23,444 nt of DNA from RGIG1959 sp964564305 (lineage in GTDB: Bacteria; Bacillota; Clostridia; Oscillospirales; Acutalibacteraceae). A program made the translations under genes and the position numbers. The notes beneath the pieces were generated by a model. It worked only from the letters and a program-made list of their open reading frames with translations. It was not told the DNA's origin and ran no database searches. The stretch is from positions 1 to 23,444 of the forward strand of contig CAZMAM010000024.1 of assembly GCA_964564305.1 (NCBI GenBank), given 5' to 3'. Shown here piece after piece: positions 8,377 to 15,008 of this stretch. Position 1 is the first letter of the stretch; the number at the start of each line of letters is the position of its first letter.

Positions 8377-9306
8377 TCATGTGTGAAGGGCTTCCAGCGA
8401 TTGCAAATCGTATGGCGTTTGCTGGTAGACAAAATAATTGAGCCAATTGGAAAACAGTAAATGCGCATGGCTGCACCATGTCATCGGCGGAACGGCGGAC
8501 GGGTCATCGTTTGGGAAATAGTGGCGGGGTACGCGGGGGCATAATCCGCGCGATAGATCGCGCTCATATTCGTCCCGAAGGGTCAGCCGGTCGTATTCGC
8601 AGTGCCCCATAACATATACTTCTCTTCCGTCGTCGGATACCATTACCGCCGGGCCCGCTTCGGCAGAAGATACCACAATCTGCAGAGAGGGAACGGCGGC
8701 GATATCCGCTTCCCGGATTTCCGTATGGCGGGAATGCGGCATATCGAATACCTCATCGAACCCGCGCGTGAGCGGATGATTGACAAACAGCGGCCGGTGG
8801 CGGAATACGCCGGAAAGTTTTTCCGTCAGCGGATATTTGGGAATGCCGTGCAGATGGTACAGGCCCGCCTGCGCTCCCCAGCAGATATACAGCGTGGAGT
8901 ACACGTGGGTCTGCGCCCAATCGATAATCACGCACAGTTCTTTCCAATAATCCACTGCTTCAAAGGCAAGCATTTCCACCGGCGCACCGGTGACAATCAT
9001 GCCGTCGTAATGGCGAAAGCGAACTTCTTCGAATGTCTGATAAAACTCTTTCAGATATTCAAAGGAAGTATTTTTATAGGTATGCGTGACCAATTGCAGC
9101 AGGTCGATATCCAACTGAAGCGGGGTATTGCCCAGGAGCCGGAGCAGCTGAGTTTCCGTTGTCTCTTTGGTGGGCATGATGTTGACGATAAGCAGGCGCA
9201 AAGGGCGAATATCCTGGTGAACGGCCCGGTCTTCAGTCATAATAAAAATTTTTTCCGCTTCCAGCGTTTTGGCGGCGGGAAGATGATCCGGAATCTTAAT
9301 GGGCAT
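8377..9306 (-). CDS. metA: Homoserine O-acetyltransferase, MetA family
   Basis: The enzyme activates L-homoserine by O-acylation, the first committed step of methionine synthesis. The 309-residue product begins MPIKIP, typical of the MetA family. Numbering matches characterised members: nucleophile Cys142 in YICWGAQAG, His235 and Glu237 in MGHCEYDR. Residue 111 is Glu in TGAPVE; published work on the family links Glu at this site to acetyl-CoA use and Gly to succinyl-CoA, so acetyl transfer is predicted despite the common label 'succinyltransferase'. Start at 9306 (minus-strand ATG) follows GGAAAGGA 8 bases upstream; an in-frame ATG at 9315 is too close to that site. It is convergent with lysA and divergent from the operon at 9616. 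Confidence 0.95.
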   Translation of the reverse strand: MPIKIPDHLPAAKTLEAEKIFIMTEDRAVHQDIRPLRLLIVNIMPTKETTETQLLRLLGNTPLQLDIDLLQLVTHTYKNTSFEYLKEFYQTFEEVRFRHYDGMIVTGAPVEMLAFEAVDYWKELCVIIDWAQTHVYSTLYICWGAQAGLYHLHGIPKYPLTEKLSGVFRHRPLFVNHPLTRGFDEVFDMPHSRHTEIREADIAAVPSLQIVVSSAEAGPAVMVSDDGREVYVMGHCEYDRLTLRDEYERDLSRGLCPRVPRHYFPNDDPSAVPPMTWCSHAHLLFSNWLNYFVYQQTPYDLQSLEALHT

Positions 9307-9322
9307 GAACTGCATCCTTTCC

Positions 9323-9341
9323 GCCATTCCGAGAGAATGGC
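9323..9341 (-). promoter_or_regulatory. Hairpin abutting the metA ribosome binding site
   Basis: GCCATTC (9323-9329) and GAATGGC (9335-9341) form a perfect 7-bp stem with a 5-base loop in the metA leader. Its 3' foot on the transcript directly touches the Shine-Dalgarno sequence (complement of 9315-9322). It may influence translation initiation or mRNA stability. The leader of about 60 bases is too short for a SAM riboswitch or T-box. Confidence 0.5.
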
Positions 9342-9347
9342 CGTGTT

Positions 9348-9416
9348 TTGCCGCTTTGCTTGCCGCTTTTTCAGTATAGCACTTTTTTCCCCGCCGTGCA
9401 ACTTCAAAGCGGCAAG
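9348..9416. promoter_or_regulatory. Repeated TTGCCGCTTT sites around the metA promoter (putative operator)
   Basis: TTGCCGCTTT occurs at 9348-9357 and again at 9360-9369, a 12-bp step. Its exact complement lies at 9406-9415. The pair 9359-9369/9406-9416 is a perfect 11-bp inverted repeat that encloses the metA -10 and -35. Such an arrangement suits a repressor or activator binding site, or a DNA/RNA structure; the factor is unknown. Confidence 0.5.
9373..9401 (-). promoter_or_regulatory. Promoter for metA
   Basis: Read on the minus strand: -35 TTGCAC (complement of 9396-9401), a 17-base spacer, and -10 TATACT (complement of 9373-9378) with an extended TG, giving TGCTATACT. The predicted start point is about 60 bases ahead of the metA ATG. 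Confidence 0.72.
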
Positions 9417-9516
9417 GGCATGGCGCGGATTTTTCGGTTGGCCGCAGACAGGGCTTTATCTGCTTTGTCAATGGTTTTGCTTTTTGTAATTTTGGCTTTT
9501 GGTCTTCGGTGAACCC

Positions 9517-9545
9517 TTGCCAATTTTCCGCAAAGGTGATATACT
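9517..9545 (+). promoter_or_regulatory. Promoter for the membrane-protein/galactanase operon
   Basis: -35 TTGCCA (9517-9522), 17-base spacer, -10 TATACT (9540-9545) with extended TG at 9537-9538. It diverges from the metA promoter about 115 bases away and lies roughly 70 bases before the first gene of the operon. Confidence 0.75.
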
Positions 9546-9615
9546 TTCCACCGCCGAGGAAACGGTTCCAAAAATTCGTGCTTCGGCCGGTCACACCGAA
9601 AAAAGGGGAGACACC

Positions 9616-10095
9616 ATGCAAATTGTTGAACTGTACACCGAAGAGGATATTGCACGCATGAAAAACAAAATTTTACGCTGGACAGTCGGCCTGGGCATTT
9701 TCGGCGGACTGGCGCTTGCCGCGTGCATTATCATGGCGGCTGTTTCCACCACCGCGACCGCGGAAAAGCTGGAGATTGCCTCTATTTTGGTCAGTGCTGC
9801 GGCGGGTTGGGTGGTTATATACGATGCGCTTTTTGTGGTAATAGCGGGAAAACGGGAACTGAGTCACGCGCAGATGCTGCACACGGAGGAGCGAATTCGC
9901 CGGGAAGGATCTCCCGTGGTCACTGATAAGCGGCTGAAAATTCGCAAGAGCATTATAGCCAAAAGAGTTCGGCTTCCGGGCAGCGACGACAGAATTCTGG
10001 TTTGTGAATCGGTGGCCAAAAAGCTGTCAAAAGCGAACGCAACCGCGATTTACACCGCTCACGGCTATGTAGCTGCGTATGAGGTGGCGCCATGA
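9616..10095 (+). CDS. Two-helix membrane protein of unknown function
   Basis: I do not recognise this family. The 159-residue product has a charged N-terminal segment (1-20), two predicted membrane helices at about 22-44 and 54-77, and a soluble C-terminal region (about 80-159) rich in Lys and Arg (DKRLKIRKSIIAKRVRLPG) that ends in small, mixed-polarity stretches suggesting a beta-rich domain. By charge the C-terminal region probably faces the cytoplasm (positive-inside rule; inference). ATG 9616 follows GGGGAG at 9605-9610; the frame is open further upstream but without another good site. Its stop overlaps the next start as ATGA, so the two are translationally coupled, with the galactanase gene next in line. 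Confidence 0.8.
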   Translation: MQIVELYTEEDIARMKNKILRWTVGLGIFGGLALAACIIMAAVSTTATAEKLEIASILVSAAAGWVVIYDALFVVIAGKRELSHAQMLHTEERIRREGSPVVTDKRLKIRKSIIAKRVRLPGSDDRILVCESVAKKLSKANATAIYTAHGYVAAYEVAP

Positions 10096-10586
10096 AATTT
10101 CTGCGCAATGTAGTTTCTCAGCTGCACACCTTTATCCTGTGGCTGCTGGCCAGCTTTTTGTTGTGGACATGGATTTTTTCCTTTGTGGGTGATACTTCTC
10201 CCGCTAAAAAGCTCACTCTGTACTGTAATGTTCCCGCTATGGAGGATACCGCTTTAGCGGTAAAGTTAGAGGAAGATAAGCCGGATAATATCCGGATGAT
10301 CAAAGTGCATCCGTTCAGCTATGTGATGTTCGATATGGAAAACATCGAGAAGGGCGATGTGTTTATTCTTCCGGAATCCGAAAAAACCGATTTGGTGAAA
10401 AAACTTTTGCCCGGATTAAACGGAGAACCGATAAAAGTCTACGATGCCGACACCAAAAAAGGCATTCTGACCGATTATATCACCTATGGGAACGAAGATT
10501 ATTATCTTTATCTGGGCAGCAAGTCCGTGCATTTGGAAGACGGCTTGGCCGTACAGCTGGCGCAGAAGTTGCTGAATATGCCGTAA
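10092..10586 (+). CDS. Signal-anchored extracytoplasmic protein of unknown function
   Basis: I do not recognise this protein. The 164 residues start with a single hydrophobic segment at about 11-32 (FILWLLASFLLWTWIFSF), with no lipobox and no clear cleavage site, so it is probably a signal anchor with the rest outside. The outer part has a strand-helix look (KKLTLYCNVPAMEDTALA, then KGDVFILPESEKTD), reminiscent of one lobe of a periplasmic-type binding protein, but it is much shorter than a full binding protein. That similarity is only an impression. It overlaps the preceding gene by 4 bases and is followed 13 bases later by the GH53 gene, so all three are probably one transcript. Confidence 0.78.
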   Translation: MKFLRNVVSQLHTFILWLLASFLLWTWIFSFVGDTSPAKKLTLYCNVPAMEDTALAVKLEEDKPDNIRMIKVHPFSYVMFDMENIEKGDVFILPESEKTDLVKKLLPGLNGEPIKVYDADTKKGILTDYITYGNEDYYLYLGSKSVHLEDGLAVQLAQKLLNMP

Positions 10587-10599
10587 GGAGAAAACGCAC

Positions 10600-11931
10600 A
10601 TGAAACGGTGGACACAACGATGGTTTCCGATGATTTTATCTGTGCTTATGCTTTTGACTTTGCTGAGCGCGTGCAGTCAGGAGTCTCAAGAAGGCGGCGG
10701 TGGAACCGAAACGACCGCGTCCGCTCCCGCAACAGCTTCTCAAACGGTTACGACCGCTGCTCCTGTCGAGGAAACAGACGACGGAACAGCCGAGGTAGAA
10801 AAAGTGGAAGGATTAAAAGAAGATTTTATCATGGGCATGGATGCTTCCTCCGTGATATCGGAAGAGCAAAGCGGTGTGGTTTATTATAATTTTGAGGGTG
10901 AACCTCAGGATGTTTTTCAAACGCTTGCGCAAAGCGGCGTCACCCACATTCGTGTACGGGTATGGAACCATCCGTACGATGCCCAGGGAAATGGTTACGG
11001 CGGCGGAAACTGTGATGTGGAAAAGGCCGCGGAAATCGGCCGCCGCGCCGCGTTATACGGCCTGAAGCTCATTGTGGATTTTCATTATTCCGATTTTTGG
11101 GCGGATCCCGGTAAGCAAATGGTTCCGCTTGAGTGGGCGCAAATGGACATCACGCAAAAATGCGAGGCGCTTTCCGCTTTTACCGAAGAAAGTCTGCGAC
11201 AGATTTTGAATGCGGGAAGCAACATCGCTATGGTTCAGGTAGGCAATGAAACCAACGGTGCCTTGTGCGGCGAAACCGGATGGGAAAATATTTGCGCTTT
11301 AATGAACGCGGGAAGCCAAGCGGTGAGAAAATGTTGCCCTCAAGCGTTGGTGGCGGCACATTTTACCAATCCGGAAAAATCCGGTTCCTATGCTTCGTAT
11401 GCCCGTAAATTGGAAACATACGGAGTCGATTACGATGTGTTTGCCAGTTCGTATTATCCCTATTGGCACGGAACTTTGGAAAACCTGAGCCAGGAACTTT
11501 CCGGCGTGGCGCAGGAGTATCACAAAAAGGTTATGGTGATGGAAACTTCCTACGCTTATACTCCGGATGACACCGATTTTCACGGCAACACTATCGCGTC
11601 CGGCAGCAATGTTGCAAAGCCGTATCCGTATACGGTTCAGGGACAGGCGCAGTCGGTGCGGGATGTCATTGAAACGGTGGCGCAAATTCCCGAGGGCATC
11701 GGCGTATGCTATTGGGAAGGCACATGGATTGCGGCGGGAGGATCTTCTAAAACGGAAAATCAGAAAAAATGGGAACAGTTCGGCTCCGGTTGGGCAAGCA
11801 GTTATGCCTCCGCGTACGATCCCGATGATGCCGGGAAATATTATGGCGGTTGCGCGGTGGACAATCAGGCAATGTTTGACGCCAAAGGTCATCCGCTGGA
11901 ATCTCTCAAAGTGTTTCAGGCGGTTCGGTAA
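10600..11931 (+). CDS. GH53 arabinogalactan endo-beta-1,4-galactanase, lipoprotein
   Basis: GH53 enzymes cut beta-1,4-galactan, such as pectin side chains. The 443-residue product has a lipoprotein signal peptide with lipobox LSAC and Cys25, then a low-complexity Gly/Thr/Ala/Glu linker to about residue 70, then a (beta/alpha)8 catalytic domain. The likely acid/base is Glu217 in QVGNETNG and the nucleophile Glu315 in VMETSYAYT; the 98-residue gap fits GH53 enzymes. Other family motifs are THIRVRVWNHP and LIVDFHYSDFWADP. ATG 10600 follows AAGGAG at 10585-10590. It should sit on the outer face of the membrane. No sugar transporter or beta-galactosidase gene lies beside it; instead two unrecognised membrane proteins precede it. 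GanA/galA-type symbols are in use, but I assign none. Confidence 0.92.
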   Translation: MKRWTQRWFPMILSVLMLLTLLSACSQESQEGGGGTETTASAPATASQTVTTAAPVEETDDGTAEVEKVEGLKEDFIMGMDASSVISEEQSGVVYYNFEGEPQDVFQTLAQSGVTHIRVRVWNHPYDAQGNGYGGGNCDVEKAAEIGRRAALYGLKLIVDFHYSDFWADPGKQMVPLEWAQMDITQKCEALSAFTEESLRQILNAGSNIAMVQVGNETNGALCGETGWENICALMNAGSQAVRKCCPQALVAAHFTNPEKSGSYASYARKLETYGVDYDVFASSYYPYWHGTLENLSQELSGVAQEYHKKVMVMETSYAYTPDDTDFHGNTIASGSNVAKPYPYTVQGQAQSVRDVIETVAQIPEGIGVCYWEGTWIAAGGSSKTENQKKWEQFGSGWASSYASAYDPDDAGKYYGGCAVDNQAMFDAKGHPLESLKVFQAVR

Positions 11932-11942
11932 GGCCGGACGGT

Positions 11943-11961
11943 ACCCGGTTATGCGGGTTTT
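11943..11961 (+). terminator. Weak terminator-like hairpin after the galactanase gene
   Basis: ACCCG (11943-11947) pairs with CGGGT (11954-11958) over a 6-base loop, followed by only four Ts. A competing stem CGGG/CCCG (11954-11957 with 11963-11966) overlaps it. Termination here is possible but weakly supported. Confidence 0.35.
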
Positions 11962-11993
11962 GCCCGGAAAATTTTCTGCATGGTCAAAAGTAC

Positions 11994-12022
11994 TTGCATT
12001 GTTTGTGAAAATGTGCTACAAT
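11994..12022 (+). promoter_or_regulatory. Promoter for secG
   Basis: -35 TTGCAT (11994-11999), 17-base spacer, -10 TACAAT (12017-12022) with extended TG, giving TGCTACAAT. It lies about 45 bases before the secG ribosome binding site. Confidence 0.75.
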
Positions 12023-12075
12023 CCTTTGCGCGAATGATTTTCCCGTGTGGTTGAAGTTGGAGGTTGCAAATCAAT

Positions 12076-12333
12076 ATGAACGGTTTCGAAATTGCCGTGG
12101 CGGTGGTACTGATTATCGCGGCGTTGCTTATTATTCTTATCATTCTGTTGCAGCAGGGCCGTCAGGCAAACATCGGCGCTATTTCCGGCGCGGTGGATAC
12201 CTTTATGGAAAAAGGGAAAGCCAAAACATGGGATGCCCGCTTAGAGCGGTTTACCAAATTTTTGGCGATTGCTTTCTTTGTTTTGGTGCTGGTGGGCATG
12301 ATCGTGACAAGTTTTCTTAAATCCGGGAGTTGA
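12076..12333 (+). CDS. secG: Preprotein translocase subunit SecG
   Basis: SecG is the small accessory subunit of the SecYEG channel in the cytoplasmic membrane. The 85 residues give two membrane helices (about 5-26 and 62-82) joined by a cytoplasmic loop containing LLQQGRQANIGAISG and a second part with WDARLERFTK, both typical of Clostridia SecG. The start is taken as ATG 12076, 12 bases after GGAGG (12059-12063); a TTG at 12064 is in frame but lies directly against that site. It has its own promoter upstream and a terminator downstream, so it is likely a single-gene unit. The usual neighbours rnr and smpB are not in the window. Confidence 0.95.
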   Translation: MNGFEIAVAVVLIIAALLIILIILLQQGRQANIGAISGAVDTFMEKGKAKTWDARLERFTKFLAIAFFVLVLVGMIVTSFLKSGS

Positions 12334-12351
12334 AAGGAATCCGGCATGATG

Positions 12352-12380
12352 CGCTTCGCCGTTTTCGACGAAGCGTTTTT
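12352..12380 (+). terminator. Rho-independent terminator of secG
   Basis: CGCTTCG (12352-12358) pairs with CGAAGCG (12369-12375); one mismatch and two more G-C pairs close a TTTT loop. A run of five Ts follows at 12376-12380. It lies 19 bases after the secG stop. Confidence 0.8.
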
Positions 12381-12437
12381 CCATAAAAAGGCGTGAAAGC
12401 GGCGCTTGGCGTAACTGCGGTTCTGCGTGCTTTTTTA

Positions 12438-12564
12438 GGCATCTTCGCATAATGATTATTTTGAAAAGGCAAAGAACGGATTTTTCCTCAGATGAAATAA
12501 AATCCGCAAATGTGCCCGCAGTTGGGTGATAAAGGCGGTAACCGGTTTTGTGCGGAGGTTGCCT
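12438..12564. repeat. Dispersed inverted-repeat element, secG-M50 copy
   Basis: The left end GGCATCTTCGCATAATGAT (12438-12456) resembles the 14791 left end, and the right end GGCGGTAACCGG...GTTGCCT (12534-12564) resembles the 17219-17250 right end. The interior TTTCCTCAGATGAAATAAAA (12483-12502) matches 17117-17136 (TTTCGTCAGATGAAACAAAA) at 18 of 20 positions. Shared ends and a shared interior support a real element. Length is about 127 bp. Confidence 0.7.
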
Positions 12565-12687
12565 TTATTCTTTCGTATATCGGCACTTTTGCCGCCCGCA
12601 CGCCGGTTATGCTTCTGTTTCTCGGCCGTTTGGCCGTTGCTTTTATGCCAACTTTTTTCCGTTTACAGGGAAAGGATTCAATCAGTC

Positions 12688-13410
12688 ATGCTTTCTTCCT
12701 TAATACAATTTTGGCGGGGCAATCTCAGCATTGTCGATATGCTGTTTATTTTGCTCTCCTATGCCGTGATGATTTTTGTCTTGCTTCCCGTGCACGAATG
12801 CGCTCACGCTTTTGTGGCAGACCGTTTGGGGGACAGCACCGCTCGCTGGAACGGGCGGCTTACGCTGAACCCGATGCGTCACCTCGATCCGTTGGGTGCC
12901 GTGATGCTGTTGCTTTTTGGAATTGGGTACGCAAAACCGGTTCCTGTAAACGCCAATAATTTTCGCAAACCCAAGCGGGATATGGCGCTGACGGCTTTAG
13001 CGGGGCCGCTTGCCAATCTGCTGATGGCTATCCTCTCCGTAGGGCTGTTTCGCCTTATCGTGTTGATTTGCGGCGGGGATTTTACCGAAAGCGGGTTTTG
13101 GGCACCCGGTTCGGTGAGCCTTCGGGTGATGAATTACGCTTATCTGATGTTGATTCAGGTATTGGCTTCCATCAATATCAGTTTGGCGGTATTTAATCTG
13201 CTGCCCATTCCTCCACTGGACGGATCCCGTATATTCTCCGCTATCCTTCCGGATAAATGGTCTTACGCGATGATGCGTTATGAGCGGATTATCATGCTGG
13301 TGGTGTTTGTGCTGCTGTTCACCGGCGTACTGGATACGCCGTTGTATTGGCTGCGCCGGGGATTTGGCTTTGTGGTATGCAAGCTGTTCGGAATGCCCAA
13401 TCTGTTTTAA
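12688..13410 (+). CDS. Site-2 protease family (M50) membrane metalloprotease
   Basis: This is a zinc intramembrane protease of the M50 group, similar to the small YwhC-like proteins of Firmicutes; its substrate is unknown. The 240-residue product has the zinc motif HECAH at 36-40 within the first membrane helices, the motif NPMRHLDPLG after it, and the third zinc-ligand motif LLPIPPLDG with Asp178. About five or six membrane segments are visible. ATG 12688 was chosen because MLSSLIQFWRG is a natural start and AAAGGA at 12671-12676 lies 11 bases upstream; the open frame further upstream runs through the repeat-containing spacer. scpA begins 9 bases after its stop. The M50-scpA-scpB order is common in Clostridia and Bacilli, though a functional link is not established. 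Confidence 0.92.
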   Translation: MLSSLIQFWRGNLSIVDMLFILLSYAVMIFVLLPVHECAHAFVADRLGDSTARWNGRLTLNPMRHLDPLGAVMLLLFGIGYAKPVPVNANNFRKPKRDMALTALAGPLANLLMAILSVGLFRLIVLICGGDFTESGFWAPGSVSLRVMNYAYLMLIQVLASINISLAVFNLLPIPPLDGSRIFSAILPDKWSYAMMRYERIIMLVVFVLLFTGVLDTPLYWLRRGFGFVVCKLFGMPNLF

Positions 13411-13419
13411 GGCGATGAA

Positions 13420-14157
13420 ATGGAACCGATTTCCTATAAACTGCCCAATTTTGAAGGCCCGCTGGATCTGCTCCTCTATTTGGTGCGTAAAAATAAATTA
13501 AATATTTACGATATTCCGATTGTCGAAGTTTTGGAACAGTATATGGATGCCATTCGGCAGATGCGGGAAGTCAGCATGGAAATCGCTTCGGAATTTCTCG
13601 ATATGGCGGCGCGGCTGGTGCAAATCAAATCCGCTATGCTGTTGCCCCGGCAGGCGGAAAAATCGGAAAGAATGCGTCGGGAACTTTCCGGTGAGTTGAT
13701 TGAATATCACATTTGCCGCGAAATGGCGCAAAAGCTTTCCTATCTGGCCGTCGGGAGCGATATTTTCGTGCGCGGTCCTATGCCGGTTCCTGCGCAGCGA
13801 TCCTACCGAAGGCGGTATTTGCCGTCTGTTCTTCGGCAGGCTTATCTGTCCGCTGCGGGCAAAGCGAGGCCCGTCCGTCCCGTTGCTTCGCGGATGCTTT
13901 CCGCAATGGTTTCCCGGCGGGTTGTTTCCGTATCCTCTACAATCACTTTCGTCTGGCAAAAGCTAAGCCGTCATCGTATGGTTCGTTACGGTTCGCTGTT
14001 TACCGAATCGCGCAATCGGTCGGAACTGGTCGCCGTTTTTTTGGCGCTGTTGGAATTGATGAAGACCAGGCGCATCGCCGTTGATGGGGAAGGGAAAAAC
14101 GCAACCGTGTCTGTGATGCCCGGTGCGCTGCCGCCGCAAAAGGAGGGATTGGCCTGA
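13420..14157 (+). CDS. scpA: Segregation and condensation protein A (kleisin)
   Basis: ScpA is the kleisin that bridges the SMC head domains and, with ScpB, forms the bacterial condensin that organises the chromosome. The 245-residue product starts with the conserved N terminus LPNFEGPLDLLLYLVRKNKL, followed by the SMC neck-binding helices with MAARLVQIKSAMLLP. A variable basic middle follows, then the C-terminal winged helix (about 195-235; RSELVAVFLALLELMK). Its start lies 9 bases after the M50 gene, and its stop TGA overlaps the proposed CTG start of scpB. Confidence 0.95.
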   Translation: MEPISYKLPNFEGPLDLLLYLVRKNKLNIYDIPIVEVLEQYMDAIRQMREVSMEIASEFLDMAARLVQIKSAMLLPRQAEKSERMRRELSGELIEYHICREMAQKLSYLAVGSDIFVRGPMPVPAQRSYRRRYLPSVLRQAYLSAAGKARPVRPVASRMLSAMVSRRVVSVSSTITFVWQKLSRHRMVRYGSLFTESRNRSELVAVFLALLELMKTRRIAVDGEGKNATVSVMPGALPPQKEGLA

Positions 14158-14744
14158 ACCGAAACGAAAGTCTGGCCAAAGCGGAAGCCATTCTCTTTGC
14201 TTGTGGCGATCCCGTTTCCATTCAGCGCCTTTCCCGGGCGTTAGCGGTCGATGAATCCACCGCGCGGGATCTGTGTGAATCTCTTCGGGAGGAATATGAT
14301 AATCGCGCCGGAGGCATTCGCTTGTTTCGGTTAGAAGATTCGTATCAGTTCGGAACCGATCCGTCCTGTGCTGCGGCCGTGCGCGATGCTTGGGAGATTC
14401 GCCGCGACGCTCCGCTGTCCTCTGCCGCATTGGAAGTACTCGCGGTTGTCGCATACAATCAGCCGGTGACCCGGGCGTTTGTCGAGCAGGTGCGCGGAGT
14501 AGACTGCGAGGCCGTCATTCAGGGGCTGATACAAAAGCGTTTACTGGAGGAGCGCGGGCGCCTTGATTTGCCCGGTAAACCGTTGGTATACGGCACTACC
14601 CAGGATTTTCTGCGGTGTTTCGGGCTCTCGTCGCTCGGCGATTTGCCCCCTCTGCCGGATTCGGCCGGTGAAACGGATGAGGACGAACCGAATCATTCAA
14701 TGCCCGGTATCGATGCGGACGGATCCGCTGTCGAAGAACCGTAA
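14154..14744 (+). CDS. scpB: Segregation and condensation protein B, apparent CTG start
   Basis: ScpB is the dimeric winged-helix partner of ScpA in the SMC complex. The conserved N terminus (LAKAEAILFACGDPVSIQRL) is encoded upstream of the first canonical start, TTG 14322, and no ATG, GTG or TTG lies between. The best start is CTG at 14154: AGGAGG at 14141-14146 lies 7 bases before it and the codon overlaps the scpA stop as CTGA. This gives 196 residues, normal for the family. Two winged-helix units are visible (about 1-80 and 85-160; ALEVLAVVAYNQPVTRAFVEQVRG), then an acidic low-complexity tail. Starting at 14322 would remove 56 residues including most of the first domain. An ATT at 14148 is a less likely alternative. 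Confidence 0.9.
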   Translation: MNRNESLAKAEAILFACGDPVSIQRLSRALAVDESTARDLCESLREEYDNRAGGIRLFRLEDSYQFGTDPSCAAAVRDAWEIRRDAPLSSAALEVLAVVAYNQPVTRAFVEQVRGVDCEAVIQGLIQKRLLEERGRLDLPGKPLVYGTTQDFLRCFGLSSLGDLPPLPDSAGETDEDEPNHSMPGIDADGSAVEEP

Positions 14745-15008
14745 ACCGTCCCGAAATCCGTTACAGCGTAAGTTCAAAAAACACCATTCCGGCATCACCG
14801 CATAAAGATATTCTTTCATTTTTCAGGTTTACTTTTCAGGTGTGGAGAGCGAATTTTTGCCAGATAAAAAGACAATTGCAGTGTATTTGTTCACTTTTAT
14901 CCATTTTGAGGAAAATTACCCGCAGCATGGCGATACAATCGGCAGTTTCTTTTTATGCGTTTTTGCCTGAATACAAAATAACGGTCTTACGGTAAGGAGT
15001 GAGCGGCT
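14745..15008. other. scpB-DUF2953 intergenic region
   Basis: This 264-base gap carries no gene that I recognise. Most of it is a ~178-bp member of the dispersed element (14791-14968). The last part holds the ribosome binding site AAGGAG at 14994-14999 for the next gene. No strong terminator for scpB and no clear promoter were found. Confidence 0.5.
14791..14968. repeat. Dispersed inverted-repeat element, ~178-bp copy
   Basis: The left end GGCATCACCGCATAAAGA (14791-14808) is the near-exact complement of the 17233-17248 right end (TCTTTATGCGGTGTTGCC). The right end TTTATGCGTTTTTGCCT (14952-14968) fits the family pattern. The length, 178 bp, is nearly identical to the 17074-17250 copy. The interior is mostly diverged, but the reverse complement of 14895-14914 resembles the conserved TTTCCTCAGATGAAATAAAA block of the 12438 copy. 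Confidence 0.6.

Larger units (their letters stand above)
12334..12687. other. secG-M50 protease intergenic region
   Basis: This 354-base gap has no recognisable gene. It contains the secG terminator (12352-12380), a copy of the dispersed repeat (12438-12564), and about 120 bases before the M50 gene in which several frames stay open but show no conserved protein. I found no convincing promoter for the M50-scpAB operon here. Confidence 0.6.

Noticed and set aside
9307..9372. SAM riboswitch or T-box in the metA leader
   Set aside because: The leader from the predicted start point is only about 60 bases and lacks the multi-helix SAM-I or T-box sequence elements; only one small hairpin is seen.
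8602..9489. A 295-codon open frame on the plus strand opposite metA
   Set aside because: It is antisense to a clearly conserved metA with intact catalytic residues. Its predicted protein has no recognisable domain, is rich in Arg/His/Phe like other shadow frames, and has no good ribosome binding site.
12526..12687. N-terminal extension of the M50 protease frame
   Set aside because: The frame is open upstream of 12688, but the extra sequence is not M50-like and overlaps the dispersed repeat; ATG 12688 has a ribosome binding site and a normal N terminus.
12510..12959. Alternative 149-codon frame across the start of the M50 gene
   Set aside because: It overlaps the HEXXH-containing M50 frame in another phase and shows no conserved motif; a shadow frame.
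14322..14744. scpB as a 140-residue protein from TTG 14322
   Set aside because: It would cut off conserved ScpB N-terminal sequence encoded directly upstream in the same frame, and lacks the strong ribosome binding site seen before CTG 14154.
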